A stretch of DNA of 64,000 nt from Pseudoalteromonas phenolica. GTDB taxonomy: Bacteria; Pseudomonadota; Gammaproteobacteria; Enterobacterales; Alteromonadaceae. Numbering within the stretch: position 1 is the stretch's first letter; the number at the start of each line of letters is the position of its first letter. Positions 27,220-37,318 of the stretch are shown here, piece by piece. The stretch lies in the NCBI RefSeq assembly GCF_005886345.1, contig NZ_PNEC01000037.1, positions 1-64,000 of the forward strand, given 5' to 3'. The notes under the pieces were generated by a model. It searched no databases, was not told the DNA's origin, and worked only from the letters and a program-made list of their open reading frames with translations. The translations under genes and the position numbers were made by a program.

Positions 27220-28400
27220 GTCATTCAAGATTAACGACTTGTTTTTTGTTACTGGCAAGCACTATGACAGTGCTTGCCAGTGCAACCTTAGCACCAGCGT
27301 TACCAGCAATGACTGCGACTTTTTCACATATAGATAATGCTGCATTTTGGGCACAAATGATACTTGCGCTACCTGGGTTAATCATTGCTGTGTGCGCACC
27401 ATTAGTTGGCGCTTTAGTCGATAAATTTAATAGTCAAAAACTACTGGTCAGTGGCTTAGCACTTTTTTTAGTTAGCGGGGTATTAGGCTATATATGGCAA
27501 TACTCTATTTGGCTTATTTTATTTAGTAGAGCTTTGATGGGGGTGGCCGTAGCGTTAATTATGGTCTCTGGTACCACTCTCGCAGGTAGATACTTTGAAG
27601 GTCCTCGCTTTTCTAACTATATGGGTCTTCAAGCGGCCTTTGGCGGTTTTGGTGGCGTATTATTCCTTTCTGTGGCAGGCTTTCTAGCTGAGCAGCATTG
27701 GTCATGGGTATTTGCAATTTATTCACTCTCTTTGTTGGTTTTACCTGGAGTTCTGTTATGGGTAAAAGCACCAGAGATTAAAGAGTATCAGGGTCAAGCA
27801 GCAAATCGACCTAAAGGTTGGATGAATAAAACCTTTCTACTCTGCTGTGCTTTGGCGTTAGTAGAAATAGTCGTGCTTTATGGCCTGACATTACACTTGC
27901 CATTTCACTTAGCGGAACTTGGTCACTCTGCCAGTACAATAGGGCTAGTCATTGCGGCCTTCTTGCTCGCTATGGCAAGTGTCTCAGTAAGTTATGGGAG
28001 AGTTCGAAGTCTACTTAGTGTTAAACAAACTCATGTATTTGGTTGGTTCATTGTTGCGATTGGATTCACTTTACTCAGCTTTGTTAATGGCTTAACTAAT
28101 ATTACAGTTTCGGGTTTGGTGATTGGCGTTGGGCTTGGATTAGTCAGACCGAATTTGGTTGTGTGGTTGTTCGAATTTGTGCCTCCTATGATGCGTGGTA
28201 AAGCTATGGGCATTATGACGACCTGTTATTTTTCAGGTCAATTTATCAGTCCTTTAGTATTTGAGCCTGCAATTTTAGCACTTGGCTTTGAAGTTTTTTG
28301 TCTTGTTTTAGCAGCCCTTATCGCGTTGGTAATATGCTTAGCCATTATTGCAAACTTCAAATTGACAAAGTCATTACATTCACGTTTGGTTGATAATTAA
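27216..28400 (+). CDS. MFS transporter, probable siderophore exporter
   Basis: A 394-aa protein with about 12 membrane segments. The MFS loop motif between helices 2 and 3 is seen as GALVDKFNSQKLLVSG, and LFSRALMGVAVALIMVSG is helix 4 with the conserved Arg. It overlaps mxcM by 4 bases (ATGA) and closes the operon before a strong terminator. Export of the catecholate, as EntS does for enterobactin, is inferred from position. Confidence 0.85.
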   Translation: MSHSRLTTCFLLLASTMTVLASATLAPALPAMTATFSHIDNAAFWAQMILALPGLIIAVCAPLVGALVDKFNSQKLLVSGLALFLVSGVLGYIWQYSIWLILFSRALMGVAVALIMVSGTTLAGRYFEGPRFSNYMGLQAAFGGFGGVLFLSVAGFLAEQHWSWVFAIYSLSLLVLPGVLLWVKAPEIKEYQGQAANRPKGWMNKTFLLCCALALVEIVVLYGLTLHLPFHLAELGHSASTIGLVIAAFLLAMASVSVSYGRVRSLLSVKQTHVFGWFIVAIGFTLLSFVNGLTNITVSGLVIGVGLGLVRPNLVVWLFEFVPPMMRGKAMGIMTTCYFSGQFISPLVFEPAILALGFEVFCLVLAALIALVICLAIIANFKLTKSLHSRLVDN

Positions 28401-28466
28401 ACATTCAAGTTTTGAATAACTAAATGTTCAGAGTACTGGTTGATATTCTTAGGAAAGTTGATAGAA

Positions 28467-28495
28467 ATGCCCAATTTGATTGGGCATTTTTTTAT
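28467..28495 (+). terminator. Rho-independent terminator of the siderophore operon
   Basis: ATGCCCAA / TTGGGCAT, 8-bp stem with a 5-base loop, followed by TTTTTTTA; it lies between the operon and the convergent isochorismate synthase gene. Confidence 0.88.
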
Positions 28496-28502
28496 TTAGG
28501 AC

Positions 28503-29729
28503 TTAGGCAATTTCTAATTCTAAAGCGCTTGTTTCACTGAGTTCACGATAGCGCTCTGCGACTTCAAGCGCATTAAGCATTGTTGACATTTTTGCTTCTG
28601 TTTCAAGCCATTCAGCCGTAGGATCTGAAGCTGCAACAATGCCTGCACCTGCAAATAGTCTTGCGTGATTTGTATCTAATTCACCACAACGTATTACGAC
28701 GACCCATTCTCCATTGCCATGTCTATCACACCAACCAATGATCCCTGAAAAATAGTCTCTATCTTCGCCTTCTAACTCTTTAATTAGAGGGTAAGCAGAT
28801 GGAGTAGGTTTGCCGCAAAGTGCGGGGGTAGGATGTAACTGATTAGCAAGTGACAGAATATGCGTATTCGGATTAATAAGTTGGCCTTCAATAATAGTTG
28901 ATAAATGCCACATTGTTGCGGTACTTAATAGTGAAGGTGTACTTGGTATAGTCAGTTGCTGGCACCAAGGGTTTAATACTTGAGACATTTCATCTAAAAC
29001 CACAGCATGCTCATAACGGTCCTTCTGTGAGGCCAACAATGCTTGCTTGCGTTTATATTCAATTTCAAGATCTTCAACACGTTTTGTTGACCCTGCTAAG
29101 GGGTTACTCATGATTGAGTGACCTTGTTTTTTTAGAAGCAGTTCAGGGCTAACACCGACTAATGTTTTCCCTTGCTCAGTGGGAAAAGAAAAATGAAAAC
29201 CACTGCTGCTTTGAGATAATAGGTTTGCTATTACATGAGTTTGATTTATGTCTTGATCAAAAAACAAGTCTGTTTGTTTGGCTAGTACTATTTTGTCTAA
29301 TTTTCTTTCTGAGAAATAGCGTTTGGCTTTGAGAATTGCATCTTCATAGTGCGCCTGATCTTGTCGATGAGATACCTTGTTGAGGTTCGCTTGTTTGTTT
29401 TTAGTTAATTGACTTCTTAACTTTAAACGATGTGTGAAAGTTGCTTTATCATACTTATTTATCTGATCTGTAACTATAAACTGAGCTTGTTGAGATTTGC
29501 AAAAAGGCAATACACCAAAAGCGACAGCATCTTGCTGATCAGTGTCATTGATTGCGCTTGTTATATTTTCGACTAATTCACGATGATTACTTATATCTGT
29601 CTTTAATCTCAATAAAGTTTTTCGTGTTACAAAGCAGTTTTCACCTGCTGCGAATAATGCATTTTGTGAAGGGTCAAATGATTCTATAAATGTATCAATT
29701 TGATTCACAGATGTTTGTTCGGTCAACAT
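28503..29729 (-). CDS. mxcD: Isochorismate synthase (EntC/DhbC/MxcD type)
   Basis: A 408-aa chorismate-utilising enzyme. The C-terminal chorismate-binding domain shows KIVLAKQTDL, FSFPTEQGKTLVGVSPELL, MSNPLAGSTKR, LHPTPALCGKP, YFSGIIGWCDRHGNGEW and LFAGAGIVAASDPTAEWLET. It converts chorismate to isochorismate, the first step to 2,3-DHB, and supplies the substrate for the isochorismatase in the facing operon. AAGGA precedes ATG 29729. It is separate from the main operon and convergent with it; no clear Fur box was seen in the 215 bp upstream. Confidence 0.92.
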   Translation of the reverse strand: MLTEQTSVNQIDTFIESFDPSQNALFAAGENCFVTRKTLLRLKTDISNHRELVENITSAINDTDQQDAVAFGVLPFCKSQQAQFIVTDQINKYDKATFTHRLKLRSQLTKNKQANLNKVSHRQDQAHYEDAILKAKRYFSERKLDKIVLAKQTDLFFDQDINQTHVIANLLSQSSSGFHFSFPTEQGKTLVGVSPELLLKKQGHSIMSNPLAGSTKRVEDLEIEYKRKQALLASQKDRYEHAVVLDEMSQVLNPWCQQLTIPSTPSLLSTATMWHLSTIIEGQLINPNTHILSLANQLHPTPALCGKPTPSAYPLIKELEGEDRDYFSGIIGWCDRHGNGEWVVVIRCGELDTNHARLFAGAGIVAASDPTAEWLETEAKMSTMLNALEVAERYRELSETSALELEIA

Positions 29730-29944
29730 TACGAGTCCTTTTTAGCGAGTATTTAACGTACTTTGTTGACGAAATTGAGTGCCAAATATTTAGTAATATT
29801 ACGAAGCTATGAAAAATAGAGGGAATGTAAGAATCAAGCTAGGCACTCAAGAATGCTTTTTAATGCAGGGCTGAGGTTGAATGAAAGGTGCAACAGTGAA
29901 ACAAAAGAGCTTGCACTGATAATATTGCAAAAAGTGTGATTGTT

Positions 29945-32005
29945 TTAGTTTTGGTAATTATCACTTTTGACTATATCAGCATCTTGGTTTCGCCAATGAG
30001 AGTAAAAGTAAACAAGATTCTCCTTGGTTGGTTCGAAAAAAGCACTCGAGATAAACTGTACATTTGTCGGAAGTACAGTTGACTCTTGAACTTCTAAATT
30101 GGTTTTTAGAATAAACAAGTTGCTTTCAATCGCATTTCGAACATGAGCCAATATTAGACCTTTAACTGAAAATGCATGAACTATCTCTCCTTGTTCAGGT
30201 TGCCATGTTTTAAGTTTAGCCAAATTTTCAAGCGTATCGTTTTGCCAAATTATTTGCTGGTCTTCATCTTTATAGAGCACAGTGCCTTGCAGGGTAAAAG
30301 GCCAAACTATTTTAGTGTCTAACTCAATAATAGCGGCAGTGTTAAGCTGTTTTGTTGTGGCAATCAATTGGTTTGTATTATTTTGCCAATAATCAACCCG
30401 AATTATATGTTGATCAGACTCTATATGTGTAAGTTGCTTATTGGTTAAGTCATATAAATACACTTGCCCGCCAACAGCAAAGGCAAACTCATTACTATGA
30501 CTAGACCAAATAGCCCTAGAGATGAAGTCATGTTGATGCGGGTTGTCAAAAATAGTCGCTACACCTTTTTTACCTTTAACAAAAAGCATGGGCCGACCAT
30601 GTTTATGTGAAACAAATGCAAGGTGTTCACCTGAGGGAGAAACACTTGCTTGGTAGTCTTCGTACTTGCTATTCACATGAGTGAGAGTTGCATTATTCGA
30701 TGCTATATCTATGTTTTGTTGAAAAGTAGTGCCAAAGACTGCGTTTTTAGTTACCTGAATTTGAGAAAGCGGCGATGGGCTTTCGAAATTAAAAGGAAGC
30801 AACTTTATTTCGCCTTGTTGCTTGGTTTTATTTAGCTGCTGAGCACTTAATGAGAATACACCCGCCTTTAACGTATCAGACAATATCAGCTGGTTACGAA
30901 GGTAATCCCAAGCAACATGATAAATCGATGCTAAATCTTTTTTGATGATTTTAAAATTTGCTGTACCTAAATCATATTTAAGAAGCTGCTGTATGCTATG
31001 GCTTTTAGTTGCAGTGAAATAGAGTGCATTGCTTGCAACTGCTAAGTCTTGCACAAAAGTATCTTCAGGCAGTACTGATAAAGTCTTAAATTGTGTGGTT
31101 TGCTCTTTAAATGCAACCAAGAGATTTCGAGCATTGACTAGTTTTGTCTCAGTCGCAAGCATATACAAGGTATTATCATGGCCTGTTTGAAGCGCGCGCA
31201 GATCAGTTATATGAGAAGGGACTTTAATTGTCCGCTCAGACATAACTTGGTTGTCAGCTAAAGTGAGTACCTTTAAATGATTATTACCTGAGTTAGGCTC
31301 GCTGTGTGTTAGCACTACCGTGGTGTTATTTAACCAAGCAAACTCAAATGTTTTATTTTGTGTGAGAAGTGAATACTCACTTTCTTTTTCCGTTGCCTTT
31401 AAAACTAACTCAAAACGTGACCCCGTTTCGCGCAAGAACAAAAGTTGCTGCGCATTTAAAGAGAGTTTCGGCATAGATTCATTGTTAGCAGTATGCGTTA
31501 GAGCAACAGGCTTATTGAGCTTTTGATCATTTGAATTGGTATTAGAGAGAAAGAAAACACTAAAACCGGCGATAAGTAATAGGCTAAGCGCAATTACCCA
31601 AAGGGGGTGTGGTAATACATAGAAGGGCGCCTTTAAGGGAGTACTTTCAGTCAGTTTTTTTTGTTTGTTTGCGTTATCTGACCTAAGGTGTTCAGCAAAT
31701 GCGGGCTGAACTTCTAAGCTATAGCCACGTTTCGCATGGGTATGAATAAATTGAGCGGCTTTGGGGTCATCTTTTAATGCTTTACGAAGTAGGGTAATTA
31801 AACGCTGTAATGAACTAGGTGAAAAGATACGATTTTGCCAAACGGCTTCAAATAGTACTTCTTGGCTTAGCACTTTATTGGGCTGCTGAGCAAAAACACA
31901 TAACAAAGTCATGGCTTTGGGCTCGATTAATAGACATTCATCGCCATGAAAAACTTGATTTCTACTTGGATCGATGAAGATTTGGTTTAAATAAAATGCG
32001 TCCAT
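29945..32005 (-). CDS. ToxR/CadC-like membrane regulator with periplasmic beta-propeller
   Basis: A 686-aa protein. Residues about 5-100 are an OmpR/PhoB-type winged helix (EPKAMTLLCVFAQQPNKVLS, SPSSLQRLITLLRKALKDD, HTHAKRGYSL), about 130-152 a membrane segment (LWVIALSLLLIAGFSVFFL) and about 165-680 a long periplasmic part with TolB/WD40-like blades (YEDYQASVSPSGEHLAFVS, AIWSSHSNEFAFAVGGQVYL). Such proteins sense outside the inner membrane and bind DNA inside the cell. It is divergent from the esterase gene at 32142, a candidate target. Confidence 0.85.
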   Translation of the reverse strand: MDAFYLNQIFIDPSRNQVFHGDECLLIEPKAMTLLCVFAQQPNKVLSQEVLFEAVWQNRIFSPSSLQRLITLLRKALKDDPKAAQFIHTHAKRGYSLEVQPAFAEHLRSDNANKQKKLTESTPLKAPFYVLPHPLWVIALSLLLIAGFSVFFLSNTNSNDQKLNKPVALTHTANNESMPKLSLNAQQLLFLRETGSRFELVLKATEKESEYSLLTQNKTFEFAWLNNTTVVLTHSEPNSGNNHLKVLTLADNQVMSERTIKVPSHITDLRALQTGHDNTLYMLATETKLVNARNLLVAFKEQTTQFKTLSVLPEDTFVQDLAVASNALYFTATKSHSIQQLLKYDLGTANFKIIKKDLASIYHVAWDYLRNQLILSDTLKAGVFSLSAQQLNKTKQQGEIKLLPFNFESPSPLSQIQVTKNAVFGTTFQQNIDIASNNATLTHVNSKYEDYQASVSPSGEHLAFVSHKHGRPMLFVKGKKGVATIFDNPHQHDFISRAIWSSHSNEFAFAVGGQVYLYDLTNKQLTHIESDQHIIRVDYWQNNTNQLIATTKQLNTAAIIELDTKIVWPFTLQGTVLYKDEDQQIIWQNDTLENLAKLKTWQPEQGEIVHAFSVKGLILAHVRNAIESNLFILKTNLEVQESTVLPTNVQFISSAFFEPTKENLVYFYSHWRNQDADIVKSDNYQN

Positions 32006-32141
32006 TTATGCTTTTAAGTTATTGAAAAATAATAATAGAAAAAACCTAAGCGATTCTTAAGAGAAACATAGTTTAATTAACATGTTCTTCAATTTCTTAA
32101 TCATTACATTAGCCAATTCAAATTAATGATAAGGAGTCGCC

Positions 32142-33299
32142 ATGCTAAGCGTAAAACATTGGCAAGTGTTAAAAACCCTCTTGGTAATTGTGTTTTTATT
32201 TATCTCACAAAATACCCAAGCCTCATCGGCAGCAAGCATTACTAAAATAAAGTCAAAAGTCTATGGTGAGACACGAGAAATTCTTGTTTCTTTGCCCGCT
32301 AACTACCAGCAAGATAAAGACAATATCTATCCGGTTATTTATTTAACCGACGCAAATATGCAGTTACCACATGCTGCGCCTATGATCCATTATTTAGCTG
32401 GTGGAATATCAGAGTTGATTGTTGTGGGCATTCAAACCTTTGACCGTCACAATGAGCTGAGCCCTTACCATCAAGATGGCACTGAATTTAGCAAGTCTCA
32501 GGGGGCAGAAAAGCTGCTGTCTTTTATTGAAACTGAGGTAAAACCACTGATTAATCAAACCTATCGCACAGCGCCATTTGAGATATTGAGTGGTCATTCT
32601 TTAGGTGGCTTATTTACTATGTTTACATTAGCACGTCACCCGGAGAAATTTGATGCTTACTTTGCGTTGTCACCGACTTTAGCTTGGGCTGATGGCAAGC
32701 TTTTAGAGGAGATAGAGCACAGCTTAGTGAGTTTGGAAAATAATAAAATACTTGTAGCCTACAGTGAAAAAGAAACCCCGTTTGTAAAACAGTATGCTGC
32801 TTTTGAAAAATTCTTAGCATTATTGGAAACAAAAGCACCTAGCTCTCTTGATATAAGTGCTCGATTTATTTCAGGTGAAGATCATATGACGATTGCACAC
32901 CTAGGGTTATACCATGCGCTTAGGTATACATTTCGAGATTGGTGGCTGTCTAGCAATACTATGGTGGGAGCACCTGAAAAGTTTGATGCTCATTATGCGC
33001 GTTTATCTAAAAGGTTAGGCTACTCTATTCGTCCTGAGTTTAACGAGTTATGGGGGTTAACAGCTTATCTGATCAGGGAGCAGCACTATGTAGAAGCGCA
33101 TTATCTGATTAAAAAATGGCAGGGTTATTACCCTAACCGCTCAGCGCCATTTTATGAGTTGGCTCAATTGTATCTCGCTCAAGGTCAACCGATTGCGGCA
33201 AACCGCAGCATTTTGCAGGCCATTGAAAATGCAAAGCCTAATTCCAGACAGCAGCGCAGAAGCCAAGACTTACAGGCCAAAATCAGAGCAAAACTATAA
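32142..33299 (+). CDS. Secreted alpha/beta-hydrolase of the esterase D / Fes-like family
   Basis: A 385-aa protein with signal peptide (LLVIVFLFISQNTQASSA). Residues about 35-275 are a PF00756-type esterase with nucleophile motif EILSGHSLGGLFTMF and a likely acid/His end at SGEDHMTIAHLGLYHALRY. The C-terminal about 90 residues are helical and TPR-like (YVEAHYLIKKWQGYYPN). The family includes IroE/Fes siderophore esterases as well as general carboxylesterases. Myxochelin-type siderophores have amide bonds, so a link to the neighbouring cluster is weak. AAGGAG precedes the start. Confidence 0.82.
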   Translation: MLSVKHWQVLKTLLVIVFLFISQNTQASSAASITKIKSKVYGETREILVSLPANYQQDKDNIYPVIYLTDANMQLPHAAPMIHYLAGGISELIVVGIQTFDRHNELSPYHQDGTEFSKSQGAEKLLSFIETEVKPLINQTYRTAPFEILSGHSLGGLFTMFTLARHPEKFDAYFALSPTLAWADGKLLEEIEHSLVSLENNKILVAYSEKETPFVKQYAAFEKFLALLETKAPSSLDISARFISGEDHMTIAHLGLYHALRYTFRDWWLSSNTMVGAPEKFDAHYARLSKRLGYSIRPEFNELWGLTAYLIREQHYVEAHYLIKKWQGYYPNRSAPFYELAQLYLAQGQPIAANRSILQAIENAKPNSRQQRRSQDLQAKIRAKL

Positions 33300-33464
33300 C
33301 TGGTTAAGTTAATTCGTTAAATACTGATTTCAAATATGAAAAATATGCTGTAGGTCAAATAATGCAGCATATTTACATTTAGATACTATTCTCATCGCAT
33401 TTTTTATTGCACTAGGGCATTTGGCTCGTAACATAGAAGCGTTAACTAACTGGGAAAGTACAAA

Positions 33465-35636
33465 ATGAAACTTAAAATCTCTCTATTAAGTGCAGCGGTT
33501 GTTGTTGCACTTGCTGCTTGTAGCAGCACAGAAAGTACAACACAAAAACAAGCAGAATCGGTTGTACAGAAAGTAGAAAAACAATACGACAATATCTTAT
33601 TACAAAAATACGCAGGCCCTTACCAAGGTGTGCCTCAGTTCGATAAAGTTACATTAGCTGACCTTGAACCTGCACTAGATATTGCAATTGCAGATAACCT
33701 TGCTGATATTGATGCCATTGCAAATAACCCTGAAAAGCCAACCTTTGAAAATACCATCGTTGCTTTAGAAGCTTCGGGCGATGCACTTAACCGTTTATTC
33801 CCATATTACGGTATTTGGGCTAACAACAATTCAAGCCCTGAGTTCCGTAAGCTACAAGGCAAGCTACTACAAAAGTTCTCAGTGATGAGTTCTAAGATCA
33901 CGCAAAACAAAGCCTTATTTGAGCGTGTTCAAGCGGTTTATAAAAGCGATGAATTCAAGTCACTAACTGCAGAAGAGCAACGTATTACTTGGATGCGCTA
34001 TAACGGTTTTGCACGAAATGGTGCAACACTGTCTGGCGATGAAGCAAAGCGTTATGCTGAAATCAACATGGAGCTGTCAGGCCTTCATACAAAATTCGGT
34101 AATAACGTGCTGGCTGATGAAGAAAACTATGTGGTTTATCTTACTAAAGATCAGTTAGCTGGCTTACCTAAGTCTTACATCTCAGCAGCCGCTGCTGCAG
34201 CTAAAGCGCGCGGTCAAGAAGGCAAATACGCGGTAACAAATACGCGTTCGTCAATGGACCCATTCTTAAAGTACTCTGAAGAGCGTGAACTGCGTGAGCA
34301 AGTTTGGAACAATTACTACAACCGTGGTAATAATGCGGGCGAAAACAATAACCGTGATGTGATCAGTCAAATCTTAAAGTTACGTCATGAACGTATTCAG
34401 CTACTAGGCTACGAAAATTATGCACAGTGGCGTTTAGAAGATCGTATGGCAAAAGCACCTGAAAATGCCATCGAACTGATGAACAAAGTATGGCCTGCAG
34501 CGATTGCGCGCGTTAAAGAAGAAGTAGCAGACATGCAAGCGGTTGCTGATAAAGAAGGTGCAAAAATCACAATTGCACCTTGGGATTACCGCTTCTACGC
34601 GGAGAAAGTGCGTAAAGCGAAATACGACCTAGATTCAAATGAAGTTAAAGAATACCTTCAAGCGGATAAGCTTACCGAAGCCATGTTCTACGTAGCAGGC
34701 GAGCTTTTTGATTTCACTTTCACACCAGTCGCTGAAGGTTCAGTGCCGGTATTCCATGAAGATGTGAAAGTATGGGAAGTGAAGCGTAAGTCGAACGGTG
34801 AGCACGTAGGTTTATTCTATCTTGACCCGTTTGCACGTAAAGGCAAACGTTCAGGTGCTTGGGCAACGTCATTCCGCTCACACACGACATTTGAAGGTAA
34901 AACAAATGTACTGAGCACTAATAACTCTAACTTTGTGAAAGCACCAAATGGTGAAGCAACGCTGGTTTCTTGGGATGATGCAAATACCTACTTCCATGAA
35001 TTTGGTCATGCATTACACGCACTATCTTCAAACGTGAAGTACCCAAGTTCGAATGGCGGTGTACGCGATTACACTGAGTTCCAATCTCAGCTATTAGAGC
35101 GCTGGTTATCAACTGACGAAGTAATTAATAAGTACCTTGTTCATTACAAAACAGGCAAGCCAATGCCAAAATCATTAATCGAGAAGATCCAAAAGTCTTC
35201 GACGTTTAATCAAGGCTTCTCAACAACTGAGTACTTAGCGTCTGCGATTATGGATATGAAATTCCATATGACTGATCCTGAACTAATTGGCGATCCGGTT
35301 GAGTTCGAAAAGTCAGAATTGTCTAAGCTAGGCATGCCATCTGAAATCGTCATGCGTCACCGTACAACGCATTTCGGCCATATCTTCTCTGGTGAAGGTT
35401 ACTCGGCAGGCTACTATGGTTACCTGTGGGCAGAAGTTTTAACCTCTGATGCAGCTGAAGCTTTTGCACAGTCTAAAGGCGGCTTCTACGATAAAGACTT
35501 AGGTGACCGTTTAGTTAAATATCTATTCTCAGTTCGTAATGCAATGGATCCAGCAGAAGCTTATAACAAGTTCCGTGGCCGTGATGCAGAGGTTGGCGCG
35601 TTAATGCGCGACCGTGGCTTCCCAGTATCTGAGTAA
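33465..35636 (+). CDS. dcp: Peptidyl-dipeptidase Dcp-like M3 metallopeptidase, lipoprotein
   Basis: A 723-aa enzyme with a lipoprotein signal (LLSAAVVVALAACSS, acylated Cys about residue 19). The zinc site HExxH is TYFHEFGHALHAL (about residue 510), with the third ligand region in YTEFQSQLLERWL. FLDPFARKGKR-like DPFARKGKRSGAW and the C-terminal HFGHIFSGEGYSAGYYGYLWAEVL are typical of Dcp. It removes C-terminal dipeptides and here probably acts in the periplasm, unlike the cytoplasmic E. coli enzyme. Codon use is more biased than in its neighbours, suggesting high expression. Confidence 0.92.
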   Translation: MKLKISLLSAAVVVALAACSSTESTTQKQAESVVQKVEKQYDNILLQKYAGPYQGVPQFDKVTLADLEPALDIAIADNLADIDAIANNPEKPTFENTIVALEASGDALNRLFPYYGIWANNNSSPEFRKLQGKLLQKFSVMSSKITQNKALFERVQAVYKSDEFKSLTAEEQRITWMRYNGFARNGATLSGDEAKRYAEINMELSGLHTKFGNNVLADEENYVVYLTKDQLAGLPKSYISAAAAAAKARGQEGKYAVTNTRSSMDPFLKYSEERELREQVWNNYYNRGNNAGENNNRDVISQILKLRHERIQLLGYENYAQWRLEDRMAKAPENAIELMNKVWPAAIARVKEEVADMQAVADKEGAKITIAPWDYRFYAEKVRKAKYDLDSNEVKEYLQADKLTEAMFYVAGELFDFTFTPVAEGSVPVFHEDVKVWEVKRKSNGEHVGLFYLDPFARKGKRSGAWATSFRSHTTFEGKTNVLSTNNSNFVKAPNGEATLVSWDDANTYFHEFGHALHALSSNVKYPSSNGGVRDYTEFQSQLLERWLSTDEVINKYLVHYKTGKPMPKSLIEKIQKSSTFNQGFSTTEYLASAIMDMKFHMTDPELIGDPVEFEKSELSKLGMPSEIVMRHRTTHFGHIFSGEGYSAGYYGYLWAEVLTSDAAEAFAQSKGGFYDKDLGDRLVKYLFSVRNAMDPAEAYNKFRGRDAEVGALMRDRGFPVSE

Positions 35637-35665
35637 TTATTAGCAATTAGCTAAAAAAAGACATC

Positions 35666-35692
35666 AAGCCCAGCGATTGCTGGGCTTCTTTG
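35666..35692. terminator. Bidirectional terminator between dcp and gdhA
   Basis: AAGCCCAGC / GCTGGGCTT, 9-bp perfect stem with a GATT loop; T-rich on the plus side and an A7 run (T7 on the minus side) 10 bases before it. Confidence 0.88.
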
Positions 35693-35700
35693 TACTCAAT

Positions 35701-37044
35701 CTATACAACACCATAGGCGAGCATGGCGTCTGCCACTTTAATAAAACCGGCTATGTTGGCACCTTTGACATAATCAACATGTCCTTCTTGTTCTCCATGT
35801 AGCACGCATTTATCGTGTATTTGTTCCATAATGTGGTGTAATTTCTCTTCAAGTTCCTCATGCGACCACGACATACGGATGCTGTTTTGCGACATTTCTA
35901 AAGCCGATACTGCCACGCCACCGGCATTTGCCGCTTTGCCTGGTGCATACAGCACTTTATTGTCATGAAACACTTTTACGGCCTCTGGTGTGCAAGGCAT
36001 ATTGGCGCCTTCAGACACCGCAATACAGCCATTATTTGCTAATTGTATTGCGTCTTCCTCAATCAACTCGTTTTGTGTTGCACAAGGAAAAGCGAGTTGT
36101 GCCTTGATATGCCAAGGCTTTTTATTTTCGAAAAACTCGCAATTAAACTCACTGGTCAATACATCGAGTCGTTTGCGTTGTTGAATCTTAATTTCTTTGA
36201 TTTTATCAAGCTGTGTTTGCGTTAGACCATCTAGAATAAATAGTGTACCAATAGAATCTGAAAGGGTGAGCACTTTGGCATCTAGCTGTATCAGCTTTTC
36301 TGCACAGTGAAGCGCAACATTACCTGAGCCTGATATTAAGCAGCTTTTGTCTTTAATTTTGTGGTGATGGTGCGCAAGCATGGCTTGCATAAAAAACGCA
36401 TTACCGTAGCCGGTGGCTTCGGTGCGAACAAGGCTACCACCATATTCCAGCGCTTTGCCTGTTAGCACGCTTTCTACTCTGTGGGTGATACGCTTATATT
36501 GCCCGAACAAGTAACTAATCTCTCTTGAACCAACGCCAATATCGCCTGCGGGTATATCTATATTAGGACCAATATGTTGATAAAGTTGTGTCATAAATGA
36601 CTGGCAAAATCGCATGATTTCTCTGTCAGATTTGCCTTTAGGGTTAAAGTCGGCGCCGCCTTTGCCAGCGCCTATGGGTAAGGTAGTTAAGCTATTTTTA
36701 AAAGTTTGTTCGAAGCCTAGAAACTTTAACACACTTAAGCTGACAGAAGGGTCGAAGCGAAGTCCGCCTTTGTATGGCCCGATGGCATTGTTAAATTGCA
36801 CTCTATAACCACGGTTAATACGAATATTACCCTCGTCATCTTCCCAAGTGACACGAAAAGACACGACCTTATCTGGCTCTGTCATTCTTTCTAGCAAGTG
36901 CGCTGTTTTGTACTTTTCATTTTGATTAATAAAAGGGATCACAGATTCAGCGACTTCTTTTACAGCTTGGTGAAATTCAGTTTCAAAAGGATTACGTCTG
37001 ATCAAGCCGTCCATAAAATGTTCAAGAGTTAAATCATCGTACAT
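35701..37044 (-). CDS. gdhA: NADP-specific glutamate dehydrogenase
   Basis: A 447-aa enzyme of the hexameric GDH family that aminates 2-oxoglutarate with NADPH. The glutamate-binding block YKGGLRFDPSVSL, the active-site LPIGAGKGGADFNPKGKSD and the cofactor loop LISGSGNVALHCAEKLIQL are all present. The start is set at ATG 37044 (MYDDLTLEHFMDGLIRRNP) because it gives the normal length and has GAAGGT upstream; an in-frame ATG 17 codons earlier lacks both. Monocistronic. Confidence 0.93.
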   Translation of the reverse strand: MYDDLTLEHFMDGLIRRNPFETEFHQAVKEVAESVIPFINQNEKYKTAHLLERMTEPDKVVSFRVTWEDDEGNIRINRGYRVQFNNAIGPYKGGLRFDPSVSLSVLKFLGFEQTFKNSLTTLPIGAGKGGADFNPKGKSDREIMRFCQSFMTQLYQHIGPNIDIPAGDIGVGSREISYLFGQYKRITHRVESVLTGKALEYGGSLVRTEATGYGNAFFMQAMLAHHHHKIKDKSCLISGSGNVALHCAEKLIQLDAKVLTLSDSIGTLFILDGLTQTQLDKIKEIKIQQRKRLDVLTSEFNCEFFENKKPWHIKAQLAFPCATQNELIEEDAIQLANNGCIAVSEGANMPCTPEAVKVFHDNKVLYAPGKAANAGGVAVSALEMSQNSIRMSWSHEELEEKLHHIMEQIHDKCVLHGEQEGHVDYVKGANIAGFIKVADAMLAYGVV

Positions 37045-37318
37045 AGTTACACCTTCGGTATGTGCTTGAGGTTTTTTGAACCATTCATAGCTCAAAATAA
37101 AGCACTTATATTCTATGATGTTAGTCGAATTCTCATAACTTGTTAGTAATTAGTTCTGACAGTTAAGTATTTAAGTTGTATCAAAAAAGTACCTAATCAG
37201 TGTAGATTGTAATATTTTACAATCCCTTACAAATTAACAATGGTAGCATTATTTTTTCTTAACCTTTTCGCTTATGATGTGAGCAAGTAAGTTATGGCTA
37301 GTAAAATAAGAAGGGAAT

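Noticed and set aside
29730-29944. Fur box for the isochorismate synthase gene
   Set aside because: I searched the upstream region by eye and found no stretch near the consensus.
32142-33299. Idea that the esterase belongs to the siderophore cluster (Fes/IroE role)
   Set aside because: The predicted siderophore has amide, not ester bonds; a regulator gene and about 2.4 kb lie between, and the gene has its own divergent regulator.
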